Positions 27,263 through 39,399 of a stretch of 64,000 bases of DNA are shown in pieces. Positions within the stretch are counted from its first letter, which is position 1; each line of letters begins with the position of its first letter. Under the pieces are notes generated by a model. That model had not been told where the DNA came from and searched no databases. It saw only the letters and a program-made list of their open reading frames with translations. Origin of the DNA: Datnioides undecimradiatus (taxonomy: Eukaryota; Chordata; Actinopteri; Lobotiformes; Datnioididae); NCBI GenBank assembly GCA_008933995.1, contig WARS01000029.1:10859107-10923106 (forward strand), given 5' to 3'. The position numbers were made by a program, and so were the translations under genes.

Positions 27263-28699
27263 TCAGTAGAAATAACTTCCGAAAACCGCCACCACACAGA
27301 ACAAGCTGTCCTACAAAGGTAAAAAGACAAAAATGGTTTATTGTAATAATCTGCTTTATCCACCTTACATCTCATTGACCAAAGCAAAGGTACATACATT
27401 CATAAAAACATCTTCTGCATAGTTGTCTGTATCAGCATCCCACAAACACCTGGAGGACATCCTGGTAAAACAAAAGACAAATACGAAGTGTCACAAAAGT
27501 CAATGTTTCATGAAAATGTGTCAGTGTATGGTAAGAAGGAACAGAGTTGCCTGTTCCCTATAAAAGTCAACATCTGCCTGCCCCAGACAAGAGTATCTCA
27601 TTGAAATGTAGTAATCTTAAATTTAATCACATTATTCTTACATTTTAACAGCTTTTTTTACAAGGACCAAATGATCACTCACTTCACTCCTTGTCCTCGT
27701 TGCTCTCCAATAACCACCTGCACAACAAGCTTATATCTGTCAAACCCTGCAGCTGTTGAGAAATAGAAATGGGGTGTAAAAAGAAAACAATGTGCTGGGA
27801 CAACAGTTCGGTGGGTTATAATATTCTAGATTTCAATTCAAGTAAAACATTTACAAGAGATATTTTACAATTGACTATATTTGCTGTGACAAAATCTAGT
27901 TTTATACAATTTAATTTGGCTCCATAATTCTATCTACATGTTTTGCTTGTTTCCTTCTTCATATGATCCATCCATATTGTGAGCTGTCATCCGCATTAAT
28001 CAAAATGCAGTGTTTTGGATCATGGTTTGTTTTTTGAGTAATTGTGTTGAATCCTGTTCAGACTCTTACACTTTAAATTTACAGCAGCATCTGGATGTTG
28101 TGTCCTTACGAGTTATAACACTAGAAAATGAAGAAAGCGTCACTTACTCTTCACTTTGTCTTTAATGCAGTCTGCCAGTGAACGGGACAGCTCTGGGACT
28201 TCCTCGGGGTCATACCGCACACCAGACAATCGCTCCCTCACAATTTCACGAATACACTCCTTCACAACAGCCGTCTTAAACCTGAAAAATCAGCAACCGA
28301 GCAGGAAATCAACCACAATACGATTTCGCGAGTGGCCATAAGTCATCTTTCGATATAAAGTTGGACACATATAAACATATATTAGCCAAAGTAGGCCCAT
28401 TAGCTAACGTACTTACTGTACTGACGCCAAAAACTGTGATTTGAAAAAAGTAACTGCCTTATTTAACGTTAGAGTAACGCCCCAACTTCTCGGTTAATAG
28501 TAGAAAATTAGCGCTAACACGGTTAGCTACAACGGAAGACTTTAAGATAGTGGCCAACTTAGCTCTGAAAACACATCGTTAGGGTTGAACTCGCTAGCTA
28601 AAAGACAACTTGACGTGCCACAAATGATACTAAAGCACTTTGACTCACTCACTTGTGCTGATGATTAGGACGTATAAGGTATGTGTCCGCTCCCTCCAT
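27263..28699 (-). CDS. dynlt2b: Tctex1-type dynein-2 light chain (DYNLT2B/TCTEX1D2)
   Basis: Five coding exons on the minus strand: 28699-28653, 28281-28148, 27746-27683, 27461-27398 and 27310-27263. All have GT-AG borders and compatible phases, giving a 118-residue protein. It starts MEGADTYLIRPNHQHKFK and ends DSLFCVVAVFGSYFY. The whole chain is a Tctex-1 domain: a helical half with ECIREIVRERLSGVRYD, then strands with YKLVVQVVIGEQRGQGV and RCLWDADTDNYAEDVFMN. Length and the FCVVAVFG ending fit DYNLT2B. In this family the protein is a light chain of cytoplasmic dynein-2, the retrograde intraflagellar transport motor of cilia. An X-box sits at 28778-28790, upstream of the ATG. ATG 28699 is the only sensible start before the domain. 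Confidence 0.92.
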
Positions 28700-28777
28700 T
28701 GCATATCATTTATTTTACGAATAAATACGAAGAAGACAGGCGGCTGCTAACAAGCTAGCCTTTGCAGAGTTTTATCT

Positions 28778-28790
28778 GTTGCCTAGCGAC
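28778..28790 (-). promoter_or_regulatory. X-box (RFX-factor site) in the dynlt2b promoter
   Basis: GTTGCCTAGCGAC fits the RFX X-box pattern RYYNYY-N(1-3)-RRNRAC: GTTGCC, a 1-base spacer T, then AGCGAC. It lies 79 bp upstream of the minus-strand ATG. RFX X-boxes in this position are a hallmark of ciliary genes, which matches the role of DYNLT2B in dynein-2. Confidence 0.65.
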
Positions 28791-30133
28791 GTAAGTTTCC
28801 TGTTTCAAAATAAGAGCACGGTAAAGACGTTTTAGTGGGCGGTGTGGTCTTAATGGAGAACTGTTACCAGTGATTTGTGAATTTTTTATTGGATTTCTTG
28901 TTATTCATTTTTCGTCCATCTACTGAAAAACACTATGAGGTTATGTTGAAAGCTCTGAAAGATGGTGGTTAGTACCTTGAGTTAAGATTTTTTTTGTCTG
29001 TTTCTTCACTTGTATTTGTTTATTTATTTATTTATTTAGTTGATCCCTTGTCTTACTCCTTCAGTGCTGGTTTTTCTCAAATGTCTTGTCTACAATGTCT
29101 ACAAGTTTTCACTTTGCTCTTTACATATAATATCCATTACATATACAAAGTAAATGAGAACAACTGAGCCGTCTCTTTGACATCTGACATTTGTCAAAGA
29201 CCAAGAGGCTTGTACAACAACAGTCTAATTTCTTCTCTACTGAGCAGTATGGGGTTAGGGGGCTTGCTAAAGGGCGCCTGGTCCCATTGCTGACATGTCA
29301 GAGGTATCGAAATGCTTCCTCCTTATCTTTCTTTATCTATTCACACTTTTCTTTGCCTTACAAGGAAAGCCTTTGATATCATCACTTCCAAAATGTCACT
29401 ATTACTTCCCACATTTTTTTTTCATTTCACTTCTCTTACCTTTATAAGATGTAAAGATATTTATATTCAATCCATAAACATTTACCAGATATCACGTGTA
29501 GGACAACTTGAACTATCTGCAAAATAACCGTTTCAGTAACTAAATGCAGTTCACCAGTCAAACAACACAAATCTAATGATTCTGTCTAAAATCTACATGA
29601 AGATGTATTCAGATGTTTAAATTTACCAATTTCGAGGTCGAGATCAAAGCAGCAGGTGTACCAGTCTTAAAAGTTAGGAAATGTATTAATGTCAACAATC
29701 ACAGCTGCAAGAAGTATTTTAACCAATCAATATCAGTGTTAAATGTACAATATTCATTCCAATTAAATCTGTAAAACACCAGACTCACACAATAACACAA
29801 GCAAACTAACCAATCATGGCAGTAGGAGACCGGCAACTGACATAAAATGGGGACAGTGATTTACAGCCACTGTGAAGTTATTTCTATGTATGGAAAATTG
29901 TGTTATATTAGAGTACAATCAAATAAGATCATCATCTACAAATCTACTACCTGAAAGTGTCATCTGTTAAAATGAAAATACTGTAAATATTGATCTAAAT
30001 GTTTTTATTGCCTGGAAGACAGGGAAGAGTGTGATGCATCAGAAAAACAGGAGGTTGCAGTGTTGCACAAATGCAATTGGAAAAACTTTCAGTGTGGATT
30101 TCCTGGTGCAGCTGCAGGCTCTTCATTTCTGTG
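28791..30133. other. Intergenic DNA between dynlt2b and the rtp-like gene
   Basis: Contains a (TTTA)n run at about 29018-29039 and AT-rich sequence. No coding exon is seen. The two genes point away from each other, so the first 200 bp belong to the dynlt2b promoter and the last few hundred bp to the rtp promoter. Confidence 0.5.
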
Positions 30134-30141
30134 TATAAATA
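30134..30141 (+). promoter_or_regulatory. TATA box upstream of the rtp-like gene
   Basis: TATAAATA in ctgtgtataaataggctttc, 287-294 bp before the ATG at 30428. It is well formed for a TATA-driven inducible promoter. The transcription start near 30165 is inferred. Confidence 0.45.
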
Positions 30142-30274
30142 GGCTTTCAGACAATGGGTCTAATGAATAAGGTTTTATATACCCTAGTACATACACTTCT
30201 CATCCGACAACCACAGCCACTCAGAGCACAAAGCCAGAACTGAAACTTAAGGAAATGAAAATCAGTCTCATAGG

Positions 30275-30284
30275 TTTCATTTTC
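30275..30284 (+). promoter_or_regulatory. Interferon-stimulated response element-like motif
   Basis: TTTCATTTTC is a perfect TTTCNNTTTC ISRE core (reverse strand GAAAATGAAAC), located about 150 bp before the rtp-like ATG. A second GAAA-rich block, ggaaatgaaaatc, lies at 30251-30263. RTP-family genes in mammals (RTP4) and fish are known to be interferon-induced, so the placement is meaningful. It falls downstream of the TATA box, perhaps in the 5'UTR or leader. Confidence 0.5.
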
Positions 30285-30427
30285 CTCTAATTCTCTGTCT
30301 GCAGTGTCACAACATTATCTCAGCCTCAAGTTTCATGAGTCAGTACAGGAAGTTGTCCACATACTGAACAGATCAGCTGTGAGAGTTCTGTGTATCTGTG
30401 GCTACCTTCTTCACTGGCACTGGCAGG

Positions 30428-31962
30428 ATGTCACAACTGGAGTGGACAGTTGCCTTCAGCTCTAAAGCAAAGAATCTTAGACATGGAGACAACTGGCGTC
30501 TGGAGTTTGATGATAATCTTGTGCCTAACGCCCCAAACCCAGGCTGGGAGCAGTATATCAGGAACACAAGTGCAAGGTCAGTGTGCTGGGCAATTCGTCT
30601 GTTGGTGAGCATATACAGTATTCTATATGCTTGGTTAATATGAATTATGGTATTGTAAATGCATCATGTTTATTTAGGTTTGTGTACGTCTATGTATTGT
30701 TTTCACACTGTGGTATTAGGTCGGTGATTTGGTGACAAGTACTAGTCAGGTTAGGGTTAAATTAATAAATGTAAGATAACTCAATTATTCCATTATTTTA
30801 TAATTCAGGGGAAGTGATCATCTCACTGGTTGAAGAACCATAGGTTTTTGACTGCTAATACTTGAATTTCAGATAAAGACCTCTGTTTTCATTATGTGAG
30901 CACTGAGCAGTAGAAATAGGCAGATGATACAGGAGGCTTACAACTGGATTCACCGCCTACTGTCTAAAGTGAGCAAAGCCACAGTCAGAGTGACGGTTTT
31001 GACATTTGAAGCTACAAGATAAATTAGGCACAGCACTGGGATAAAAAGGGAGGACAATAACTGAAAAATATGGGGTATGAACTAGAAAGGTATAAGCCTA
31101 ATTATGAGAACAGTAATAATGCAATAAGTAATGGGCAAATTTGATGAATATCAATTCTACAACATTGAAAGTCACATGACACATCACATAAATTCCAATG
31201 AAGATAAGAAGATAAGATACATGAACATTCATAATTCCTGTCAGCAAAAAAAAAAGAAAAAAGATCTACAGGCTTTATAAAAAATGCATTTTCATTCATT
31301 ATTTACTTGAGCTGCTGAGCAAGAGTAATAATAACATGCTGGCACCTTGGATTTAAATTGCACAGGCCTGCTATAAGCTTTGCAAACCACCAGATGTCAC
31401 TGTCATAGAAGAGCTCTCATTTCTTAACCTTTTCACTGGTATGAAAAACTGTTTAGCCCATATGTTGGGTGAACCAGTTGACTCTGAAAATCACATCAAG
31501 GGCATTGATTCTTCACAGATGTCTGTCTATAGTTAAAACTGCCGTTTTCAGTCTAACTGTATAGTCTATTGTGATTTTGTTAAAGCGCCAGCTCGGACTT
31601 TCTCTAACTTGGGTTTTCTGTCTTTTTCAAGGTTCTCATGCTCCATGTGTCCGAGAGCCTGGCCTTCCAACCGTGTGATGGTGGTCTTCCACATGCAGCT
31701 GATATGCGGGCAGGGTGTTGTCAAAGTGAGGCGATTCCGTCAGAACTGCAAGAACTGCGTCGCAGCTCCAATGGAGAATCCAATAATCGACTCCGAGAAC
31801 ATTGATATCCTTATGGAGAATCTGGTGGAGAAGATAAGAATCAAATGCTACCATGAAAACCTGGGCAGAGGGAACAGACCCTTTGTAAACCTGGATGTTC
31901 AAAGCCCCCATGAGCCTAATCATTGTGAGGCCTGTATGAGAGGCATCTGTAACAGGAATTGA
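30428..31962 (+). CDS. rtp3: Receptor-transporting protein (3CxxC zinc finger), rtp3-like
   Basis: Two exons, 30428-30576 and 31632-31962 (donor gtcagt, acceptor tttttcaag), give 159 residues. Exon 1 encodes WRLEFDDNLVPNAPNPGWEQY, equivalent to the W-L...PGW-Y core of RTP proteins. Exon 2 holds the three CxxC pairs of the 3CxxC family: FSCSMCPRAW, RQNCKNC and NHCEACMRGIC, with VVFHMQ between the first two. Family members help chemosensory or other GPCRs reach the cell surface, and several are antiviral interferon-stimulated proteins. The C-terminal transmembrane anchor of mammalian RTP1-4 is absent; the protein ends just after the last CxxC. ATG 30428 is preferred because the upstream in-frame triplets are non-ATG. 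Family call is firm; the exact paralogue number is uncertain. Polyadenylation signal AATAAA at 32215-32220. Confidence 0.85.
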
Positions 31963-32274
31963 AGTTGTGTTGCTTTGACATGATCTTTTATGAATTTAAA
32001 GAAAAGTTATGTTTGTCTTAGGCTGTGCTTTATAATTTAAACGTTTTAATGGTGTTTTATACTTGTTAGCAAAGCAACAGTTGTATAAGGTGTCCCCTCC
32101 TGGTATTCTGTTTCATTGCATTGATTTCTAATGTTTCCTTTGTAAAAGAAGTCCACAAAACTTCCCTATTTTTTTTCTTTTCAAATATATTAACCATGCT
32201 GTTGTAAAAACAAAAATAAAGCTCATATAAGCAGTAAACTCAAGGTTTTTATGATTTGTAGTGTGGGTATTATT

Positions 32275-32465
32275 TTGTCTTTTTTGTGCCGCACAGGAAA
32301 CAGGGACACACACAAGGGGACTGAACCCAGATGCAGAATGTGGACCCCAGGACATGATGGTTCAGTGGTTTTAATGTCAAATAACAAATCATGGGTGAAA
32401 CTAATGATCTAATTAACACAGGTGAGGGAAAAAGACAGGAACTAAGTACACCAAGACACATGAGG
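32275..32465. repeat. Possible interspersed repeat downstream of the rtp-like gene
   Basis: The text gaacccagatgcagaatgtg, then ttttaatg, then aacacaggtgagggaaaaag matches the style of dispersed non-autonomous elements I know from fish genomes. The borders are guessed. Confidence 0.35.
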
Positions 32466-33199
32466 TAAACACTGGTAAAAACAGGCTAACAGAAACTCAA
32501 AAACATAATTTTCCATTTACTAATAGGTCTAATAAAGTACTAATAAAGTGATCTATTATTTGGTTTGTAAATAGTAAAATACCTAAATATTCAATATAAT
32601 TATGTATGAATTACATAAAAAACACATAGAAAGCTATAGATATAGAAAAATATATAGAGAATCTCTGTTAATACAGTATATGTCTGTATATACAGTGTGG
32701 TGCCAGGTGTTAAAGACTCTACACGTAAAGTGACATGACAGATTTCTGGCAACAGCATATATAAGCTGTTGGTAATACAGGAACTGCACAGTGAGCACAA
32801 GCACCATCAGGGTTGTGGAACAAACCTGGCACATACGAAAGGGTTGCTATGTATGTATATATCATCTATATATTCAGTTGCACTGTATACCATGGGTATG
32901 AAAATCTAAAGCTATCACACCATGCATTTGCTTCTCTACAGTGCTGATCTGAAGTGTTTTCACCTTTTATTAAAATATAATATTTCACATTTTTTCAAAA
33001 TGAAAAACATAACAAGTGGCAGTGTTGCATGAATACAACTGACGCGGTTTCTGGAAATACACAGCGAAACCTTAAAGCTGATACAAAATGTTGTTTTGAG
33101 TTGCTATATGACTAATAATAGTTCTGTGCTACTTTTATTAAGATGGAGTATTTAAAAAGGAACCCATTGCATGTGAGTACTGAAAGTAATCAAACCACG

Positions 33200-33265
33200 T
33201 CTTTCATTGTCACTTGGCAGATGCTTTTATCCAAAGCAATGTACATATAGAATAGGTACAATATA
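33200..33265. repeat. Fragment of a conserved fish interspersed repeat
   Basis: Contains gcagatgcttttatccaaag followed by caatgtacat, a core motif found in many dispersed elements of fish genomes. It is a short degraded fragment; I cannot name the element family with certainty. Confidence 0.5.
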
Positions 33266-33740
33266 AGCAAATATTTAGTTGGATTATTATTATGTATTAT
33301 GATTTATTAAAATCAGTGTAGAGTACTACACTGTGACAACTTTCTGTTGATCAATCTTGGTCACTCAGTTTTCAAGAGATTTGTTGTTTAAAATATATTA
33401 TGTTGGAGCAGAGTCGCGTGACCTGTTTAAATGTGACGGACAACATTAATACAAAATGAAAAAAAGGTTGGCTTGCAGGAGGCTTGCTGTGACACCAGAG
33501 GACACCTGTCTCTCACAAGCCTTCCACTGTTTATTTGCGTACAACCAGCAGGTGTGACACTGATGCCGCTGTGGTCAGTTTTCACCATGTGCACGTCACA
33601 CACTGTGGTAAAACATTTTAACTATGGTTTATCTTTGTTTTGTATGAAACCACTTACAGGGAAAGTAGCTACCTTGTAGAGTTTTCCATTTACCACATCA
33701 TTTACCAAGGGTTTATCCACATCACGCTTGCTTTACAGTG

Positions 33741-34303
33741 GCACTATCTATATCTTGGCCACTAAAGCTGAATTTAGTCTTGGAAGAGTTAGATCAACAG
33801 GTAAGTGGTGGGCATGTTTCAGCTTAGTGGCATTGGACATTTCAGGACAAGCAGTCTCTTTAGATGATTCATACAATACTTATACTATTTATACACTTGG
33901 AAACTAAAAGTAAATGTTCCTATAAACCCGTGTGATGATCATCCTGTGTGTTCTCCAGATATGTGATACTGAAGAAACCGCTTTCATCAGACAGCTGCGA
34001 AACAAGCTAAACAAGTCTGGGCATTATGACTTCCGAAGACTCTACCATGAAGGTAAAGTATCTTCTCCTGGTGCGTAGTGTATAAAGAAACTGTTATTAC
34101 TGTTAGATAAACTATTGGTTAGAGATATAGAATAGCTAAATAGTCAGTCACTATGTTACTTTTTTACAATAATAAATGCCTTACCCTAAAATGTTTCAAT
34201 AATTTAGTTGTTTATAATTTAACGTTGTTTTTTTTTATTTTACTTTAGCGTCTCCCTCCACCTGTCAGGCCCACATTGGTCATGTTTCTCATTTTTATAC
34301 CAG
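33741..34303 (+). other. Unassigned spliced open frame just upstream of htr3-like gene A
   Basis: Three segments with good splice borders, 33739/33741-33801 (donor gtaagt), 33959-34052 (donor gtaaag) and 34250-34303 (donor gtaagc), stay open in one frame when joined. They read KLNLVLEELDQQ, then ICDTEETAFIRQLRNKLNK and GHYDFRRLYHE, then [17 protein letters not shown]. The composition looks like a real helical protein, but I recognise no family and see no certain ATG. The last segment also carries the ATG of receptor gene A in a different frame. It is either a small unrecognised gene, 5' exons of the receptor with an upstream reading frame, or chance. Splicing on to 34692 would meet a stop within a few codons. 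Confidence 0.35.
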
Positions 34304-37300
34304 GTAAGCTTTTTGCTTAGCACAGTATTGAGTATTAGGCAGAAGTTCGTATTTACAATTTTAAAAAAACACTGCAAGGCAGCATCAGTAATTATGTGAA
34401 TAAGTCCAAGAATTTATATATTATAAATTATTTTGGATATATAAAACACATCTTTATATATTTACAATATATAAAGAATCTGTAATATTGTAAGCAAAAT
34501 CCTGTAAATTCCTTTAATTAAATTTGAAATAAGTTCATCAAAGTCCAAAATGAGCAAAATCAAAAGCTGAGACAAACATATATATAATCCATATATTTTA
34601 ATCAACATTGTTAGTTGCAGGTCGACTGTTATGTCCAAAGTCTGAAGCATGTTCATGCTTGGACTGTTCAGTGTTTAAACGTTTTTGCCAGCTCTGTGCA
34701 GTGCCATTGATGTGAACTGCTCTGAGCCGAACCAACCGGCCCTTCTGGAAGCTCTGATGCCAATCTTTAACCTGAGTGCCATACGGCCCGTCGTGAACAT
34801 GACAACCCCCACCAACGTTAGCACCTTCTTCACCTTGTATGGGATATTAGGAGTGGTATGTTCACTAAGTTGCATTATATAGTACAGTAAGTGTGTATGT
34901 GAATTGCACCACTGATTTCTCACAGACCTTACGAAAATCAGTACATGACAAATAATTCATCTACCAGGATGAGCTTCACACGCAGTCATATCTTTAATAT
35001 TGCTGCAACCTTCTGTCATTCTGTTTTCAGCTAAATGTAACCTGAATTATACCACTGCTTTTTGTCACTGTGCTCCACTCGTTGTCACCAAAACACACAT
35101 TAGGTAACACATTTTGTGCCTTAAAGTAGCTTTTCTTGTCTTCCAGGATGAAAAGGCTCAACTCTTGATCACTTATATTTGGCTGAATTCTGTAAGTACT
35201 GCGATTATCTTTCTGCATTTCTTAGCTAGTGTAGTTATTGTTTTTAGTGATTTGTGTTTATTACTCGTAATTGGAATACATTGACTGTGCACTGACACGA
35301 GTTTTGCTCCTTTAGTGGTGGATGAATGAGTTGGTCAGGTGGGACCCAGTCCAGTGTGGCACCAACAAGATTTCTCTTCCCAGAGAGAAATTTTGGGTGC
35401 CAGATATTGTAATCAATGAATTGTAAGTTCCATCATATTCCCATTATACATACAGTATATAAAGCATATACCCAAATAGAGTATATATGGAGCCAGAACT
35501 ATGTTGCTAATTCCTCTGGGTTCATTCTTCAGTTAATAAATGAGGTTAAATCTATTTCTACTTCTTAACAGAGGATAAATTTGCCATGCTCAAATTTTGC
35601 ATACATCACGCTCATGACTGCTCTGTATACTTCCTGTCTTGCAGTATGGATGAAAACACAGCACCTCCAGTCCCATATGTTTACCTGTACAGCAATGGGG
35701 TGGTGTATGATGCTAATCCAGTCAAAGTTGTCAGCTCCTGTAACCTGGATATCTACACATTCCCCTTCGACATACAGAGCTGCACCTTCACTTTCAACTC
35801 CTACATCCACTTAGGTAATGCATTTCACCAAATGTCTTATTTTCTTTCGCTGACTTCTATTTGCCACAGAAGCATAATGAAATGCCAAAGTAAAGTAAAC
35901 TGTCCTGACATCAATTTTCTATTCTGAGACACCAAAGAGTGCAAATTTTGTTCTTACCATGGTCACTTACCAAAGGAGAAAATATATAATTGAATAATCA
36001 TGTACTCAGTTAAAGTTTGTTTAATGTGAAGTAAATCAAAGTTAAATTGTTCACAAATGAGAATATGATGTGTGATATCTTAGTTTCATTGTGTCTCTGG
36101 ACAATGGGGTATTGTTGATGGACCATGATATTCATTTCAGAGTTATAGATAAATAATTACCCTTAACTTGTAGCCTATGCACAGCAGTTTTAAACAATGT
36201 ACCATGTAACTATGTTTTCCTTTATGTCACACATGTGGAAGAGAATGATATCCACTGCACTTGTCATCAGTTGACAGCAGACCGCAATCATGAACAAGTG
36301 CATGTAATCTACATGAAACTCTCAAAACTCTGACTTCATTTTCTCATTTTCCCAGCGATGGACATAAAGATTCTCCTGGGGAAGTCAGCAGAAAACATCA
36401 CAAAGTACTCCAAGCAGGTGATGACCACCATGGGCGAGTGGGAGCTGCTGGATATCACCTCCAACAAAGACACCTATGGACTTGATGATGGTCAATATAT
36501 TGACGAGCTTGTATTTCATGTAGGTTGATTGTAATGTCTCCAAATTTGAGAAAGTGAACACTAAATTTAGTTTCAGGCTATAGTTTACAGAAGCCTGTGT
36601 GCGGGATGAAACTCAGCAAACCTGTTGACTTGGATTAAAAAGAAATATTTAAATATGTGCAAACCCTGTCACAAAGGGAAATTTAGAACCCAGCAACTTT
36701 TCAACTCTAACTGTAATTTTTTCAAACTTCAAAATAACATTGGATTTTTGTTTTGTTATTATTAAATTTAGAATGCAGAACTGTGCTATGAGCATCAATT
36801 CTGATTTAATACAATTCAAAGTTATCTCACTCATACAGAGTTTCTGTATGCTGATCAGTACTTTAATGGCAAGTTGAAAAATCATAAGGACTTAAAAATA
36901 ATTAGCGTTCACACGCTGTGGTATTCTTTCAGAGAAATGAGCACCAAAACCTTAATTTAAATGTCCAATGTGCACAGAGAAGGTTGGCTGACAAAGTGTT
37001 TATTATCTTTTTTCCCCTGCAGATCAAAGTGAGGCGTCGGTCCACCCTCTATGTGGTCAACCTGCTTATCCCCAGCTGCTTCCTGATCGCAGTGGACCTC
37101 TTCAGCTTCCTGCTGCCCCCTCAGACTGTGGACCGTTCTTCCTTCAAGATGACCCTCATCCTGGGTTACACAGTGTTCCTGCTCATCATGAACGACCTGC
37201 TGCCCATCACAGGAAACACAATACCTCTCATAAGTCAGTGTTTTTCAGTGTCAGCAAAGCCTTTCTGCATCTAATGAAATTTATTTGTGCTTTTAAATGT

Positions 37301-38182
37301 GAGGTTTTTTATTTGCTGTTGCTCTATTTGTTAATAAGAAGCCAGTGTTAAAAACTTGATTTTCATGTTCTATTCTATAAACAGATACTGTGGGCAAAAA
37401 TGTTATGATTTACATGTAATTTACATATGTGTGCAGAAACAGTACAGAAAGGTTCTTTTGACACTCAGAAGCAGCTGCCACCTGAGTAAAATGTAAAACT
37501 GTGCAAATGTTTATTGATTCTCCCTCTCCCTCTCTCTGCCAGATGTGTTCTTCTCTCTCTGCCTGGCTCTGATGGTGGCCAGTCTACTGGAGACCATCCT
37601 CATCACCAACCTCCTTAGCAACTCTACCAACTTCTCCCCTGTCCCACACTGGATGCGTGTGGTTGTTCTGCAAATGTTGGGCTGTCTTGTTTGCCTGCCC
37701 CAGGAGGCTAAAGATCGAAAGAGTTCAGGTATACACTTTATATGTTAAATATAAGAAAGGAATGTAGAAATGTATGATTACAGAAAATAACTGAATACAG
37801 AGTGGATCAGAAGGATAAGATGAAGATGTAAATGCAATAAAAGATTGATTTTCTTTTTTTTAAATTAATTCCTTTTTTGCCTTAATAACCAGGCATAAAA
37901 CCCAGCACTGTGGTGGCAAAGCAAAAAGCTGATGAGCACCCTCCTGAGGAGATTGGGTCAGCTGGAGAGGGCAAGGTCCTTCAGGAACTGAGGAGCCTGG
38001 GTAGGGACCTCCAGCTCATCCGCCTCCAGGTGGAGCAGCAATTGGGTGGAAATGAGAGCTCTGAGGAGTGGATCCAGGTGGGTTTCATCATAGACCGCCT
38101 GCTGTTTGGCCTCTACATCCTCTTCATATCAGTCAGCTTCATTACGATCATAATAATCTGGGTGAACGCATACAGTCAGTAG
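34282..38182 (+). CDS. 5-HT3-type Cys-loop channel subunit, array copy A
   Basis: Nine exons: 34282-34303 (in a longer exon from 34250), 34692-34855, 35147-35191, 35316-35422, 35645-35814, 36356-36519, 37023-37233, 37543-37728 and 37893-38182. Phases all agree and give 452 residues. Order: short signal peptide (MFLIFIPALCSA), extracellular ligand domain with loop-D Trp (YIWLNS), [10 protein letters not shown] (loop A), Cys-loop [22 protein letters not shown], then M1 (NLLIPSCFL), M2 ([19 protein letters not shown]), M3 ([15 protein letters not shown]), an intracellular loop with a charged MA-like helix, and M4 ([15 protein letters not shown]). MNDLLP and WDP...C point to the HTR3C/D/E branch. 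Loop-B Trp is Tyr (codon 35802-35804). Probable role: cation-permeable plasma-membrane channel subunit; ligand uncertain. AATAAA at 38446-38451. Confidence 0.88.
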
Positions 38183-39399
38183 ACAGCAGCTGTCACTTTC
38201 AAGGGGCTCCATTTATGTAGTACTCAAATGTTTGTTGAAGCTTGATCAATACTTAATAATTTTGCTGTGTAATCGGATGATTTGTTTTGGAGCCAAGATA
38301 TTTAAGTTATTGTATCATTATTGTCAATAATAACAAATGCTTATAGTACCACTACCACATTAAATTAGCGTGATTAACTAGAAGTAGTTTTAAAGACTTC
38401 TGTGTTATATTGTACAATTTAAAAAATGGAGGAAATTGTATACTAAATAAAATCACTTGAAAAAAGGTCATCCAGTTTTCGACTGACATTCATTTCGAAC
38501 ACAATAATCAAGTTCCAGTTGTTTTTATATACATTTATTCATTTTAATGCCAGTTGTAAATCCTAACATCCAGAGTCAACATAATTAAAGACTGAAATTT
38601 CTAGTCTACTAATAATGGCTCCACTAGACCAAAATATAACAAGAAAATTAATAATGCAAGATAAAAGCCATCATCTGATCGATATATAACATATGATCGA
38701 AATGTTCAACAAAAGGTTTTCAGAATAAGCACACAAATATTAAAAGATACTAAGCTGATAAAGAAGCATATAAGCAAGGGATAAGTCATTTGAAAACTAT
38801 TTAATATCTACTGATTAACCATGAAGAAGTATTTTCATTCTGATAATGATTGTAGATTCATATTGCACCAACCAAATATCTAGAATTATAAATAAGTACT
38901 AAATGACCAGTTCCAAAACTGACAACAGATATTTGTGCAAATACACAAAGAATTAATCATTTGGTTCGCTAAAAATGGTACACAACATGACCAAAAGTGT
39001 GTGGACTAATATAATCGGTGCATTTTGGGCCCTGGCTGCTGATGTTCAGTGAAGTAATGAAAAATCTGTCACATAAACAACATCTCCATCTTTTATTGGA
39101 TAACATTTAAGTGTTTTGTTTTTGAAAAGTAATAAAAAAAGATTAAAAAGTGCAGACTGTAAAACAAAAATATGCAAATCCATACTAACAAAATGTTGAT
39201 GTGATCCCATTGAATACTGGTAGCTTTCCACACTTTCCCTGATGAGTGTTAAATGAAAAATACTTTCCTGCTGGTTTGATTAGTGGGATTTGGACATATT
39301 CGGGCCACATTTTGCATGAACTCACCTGTAGATTGAGGTCAACCACCAGTACACCTCACAAACTAACAACCAATTTTGAAGTTATGTTCATAGTACGTA

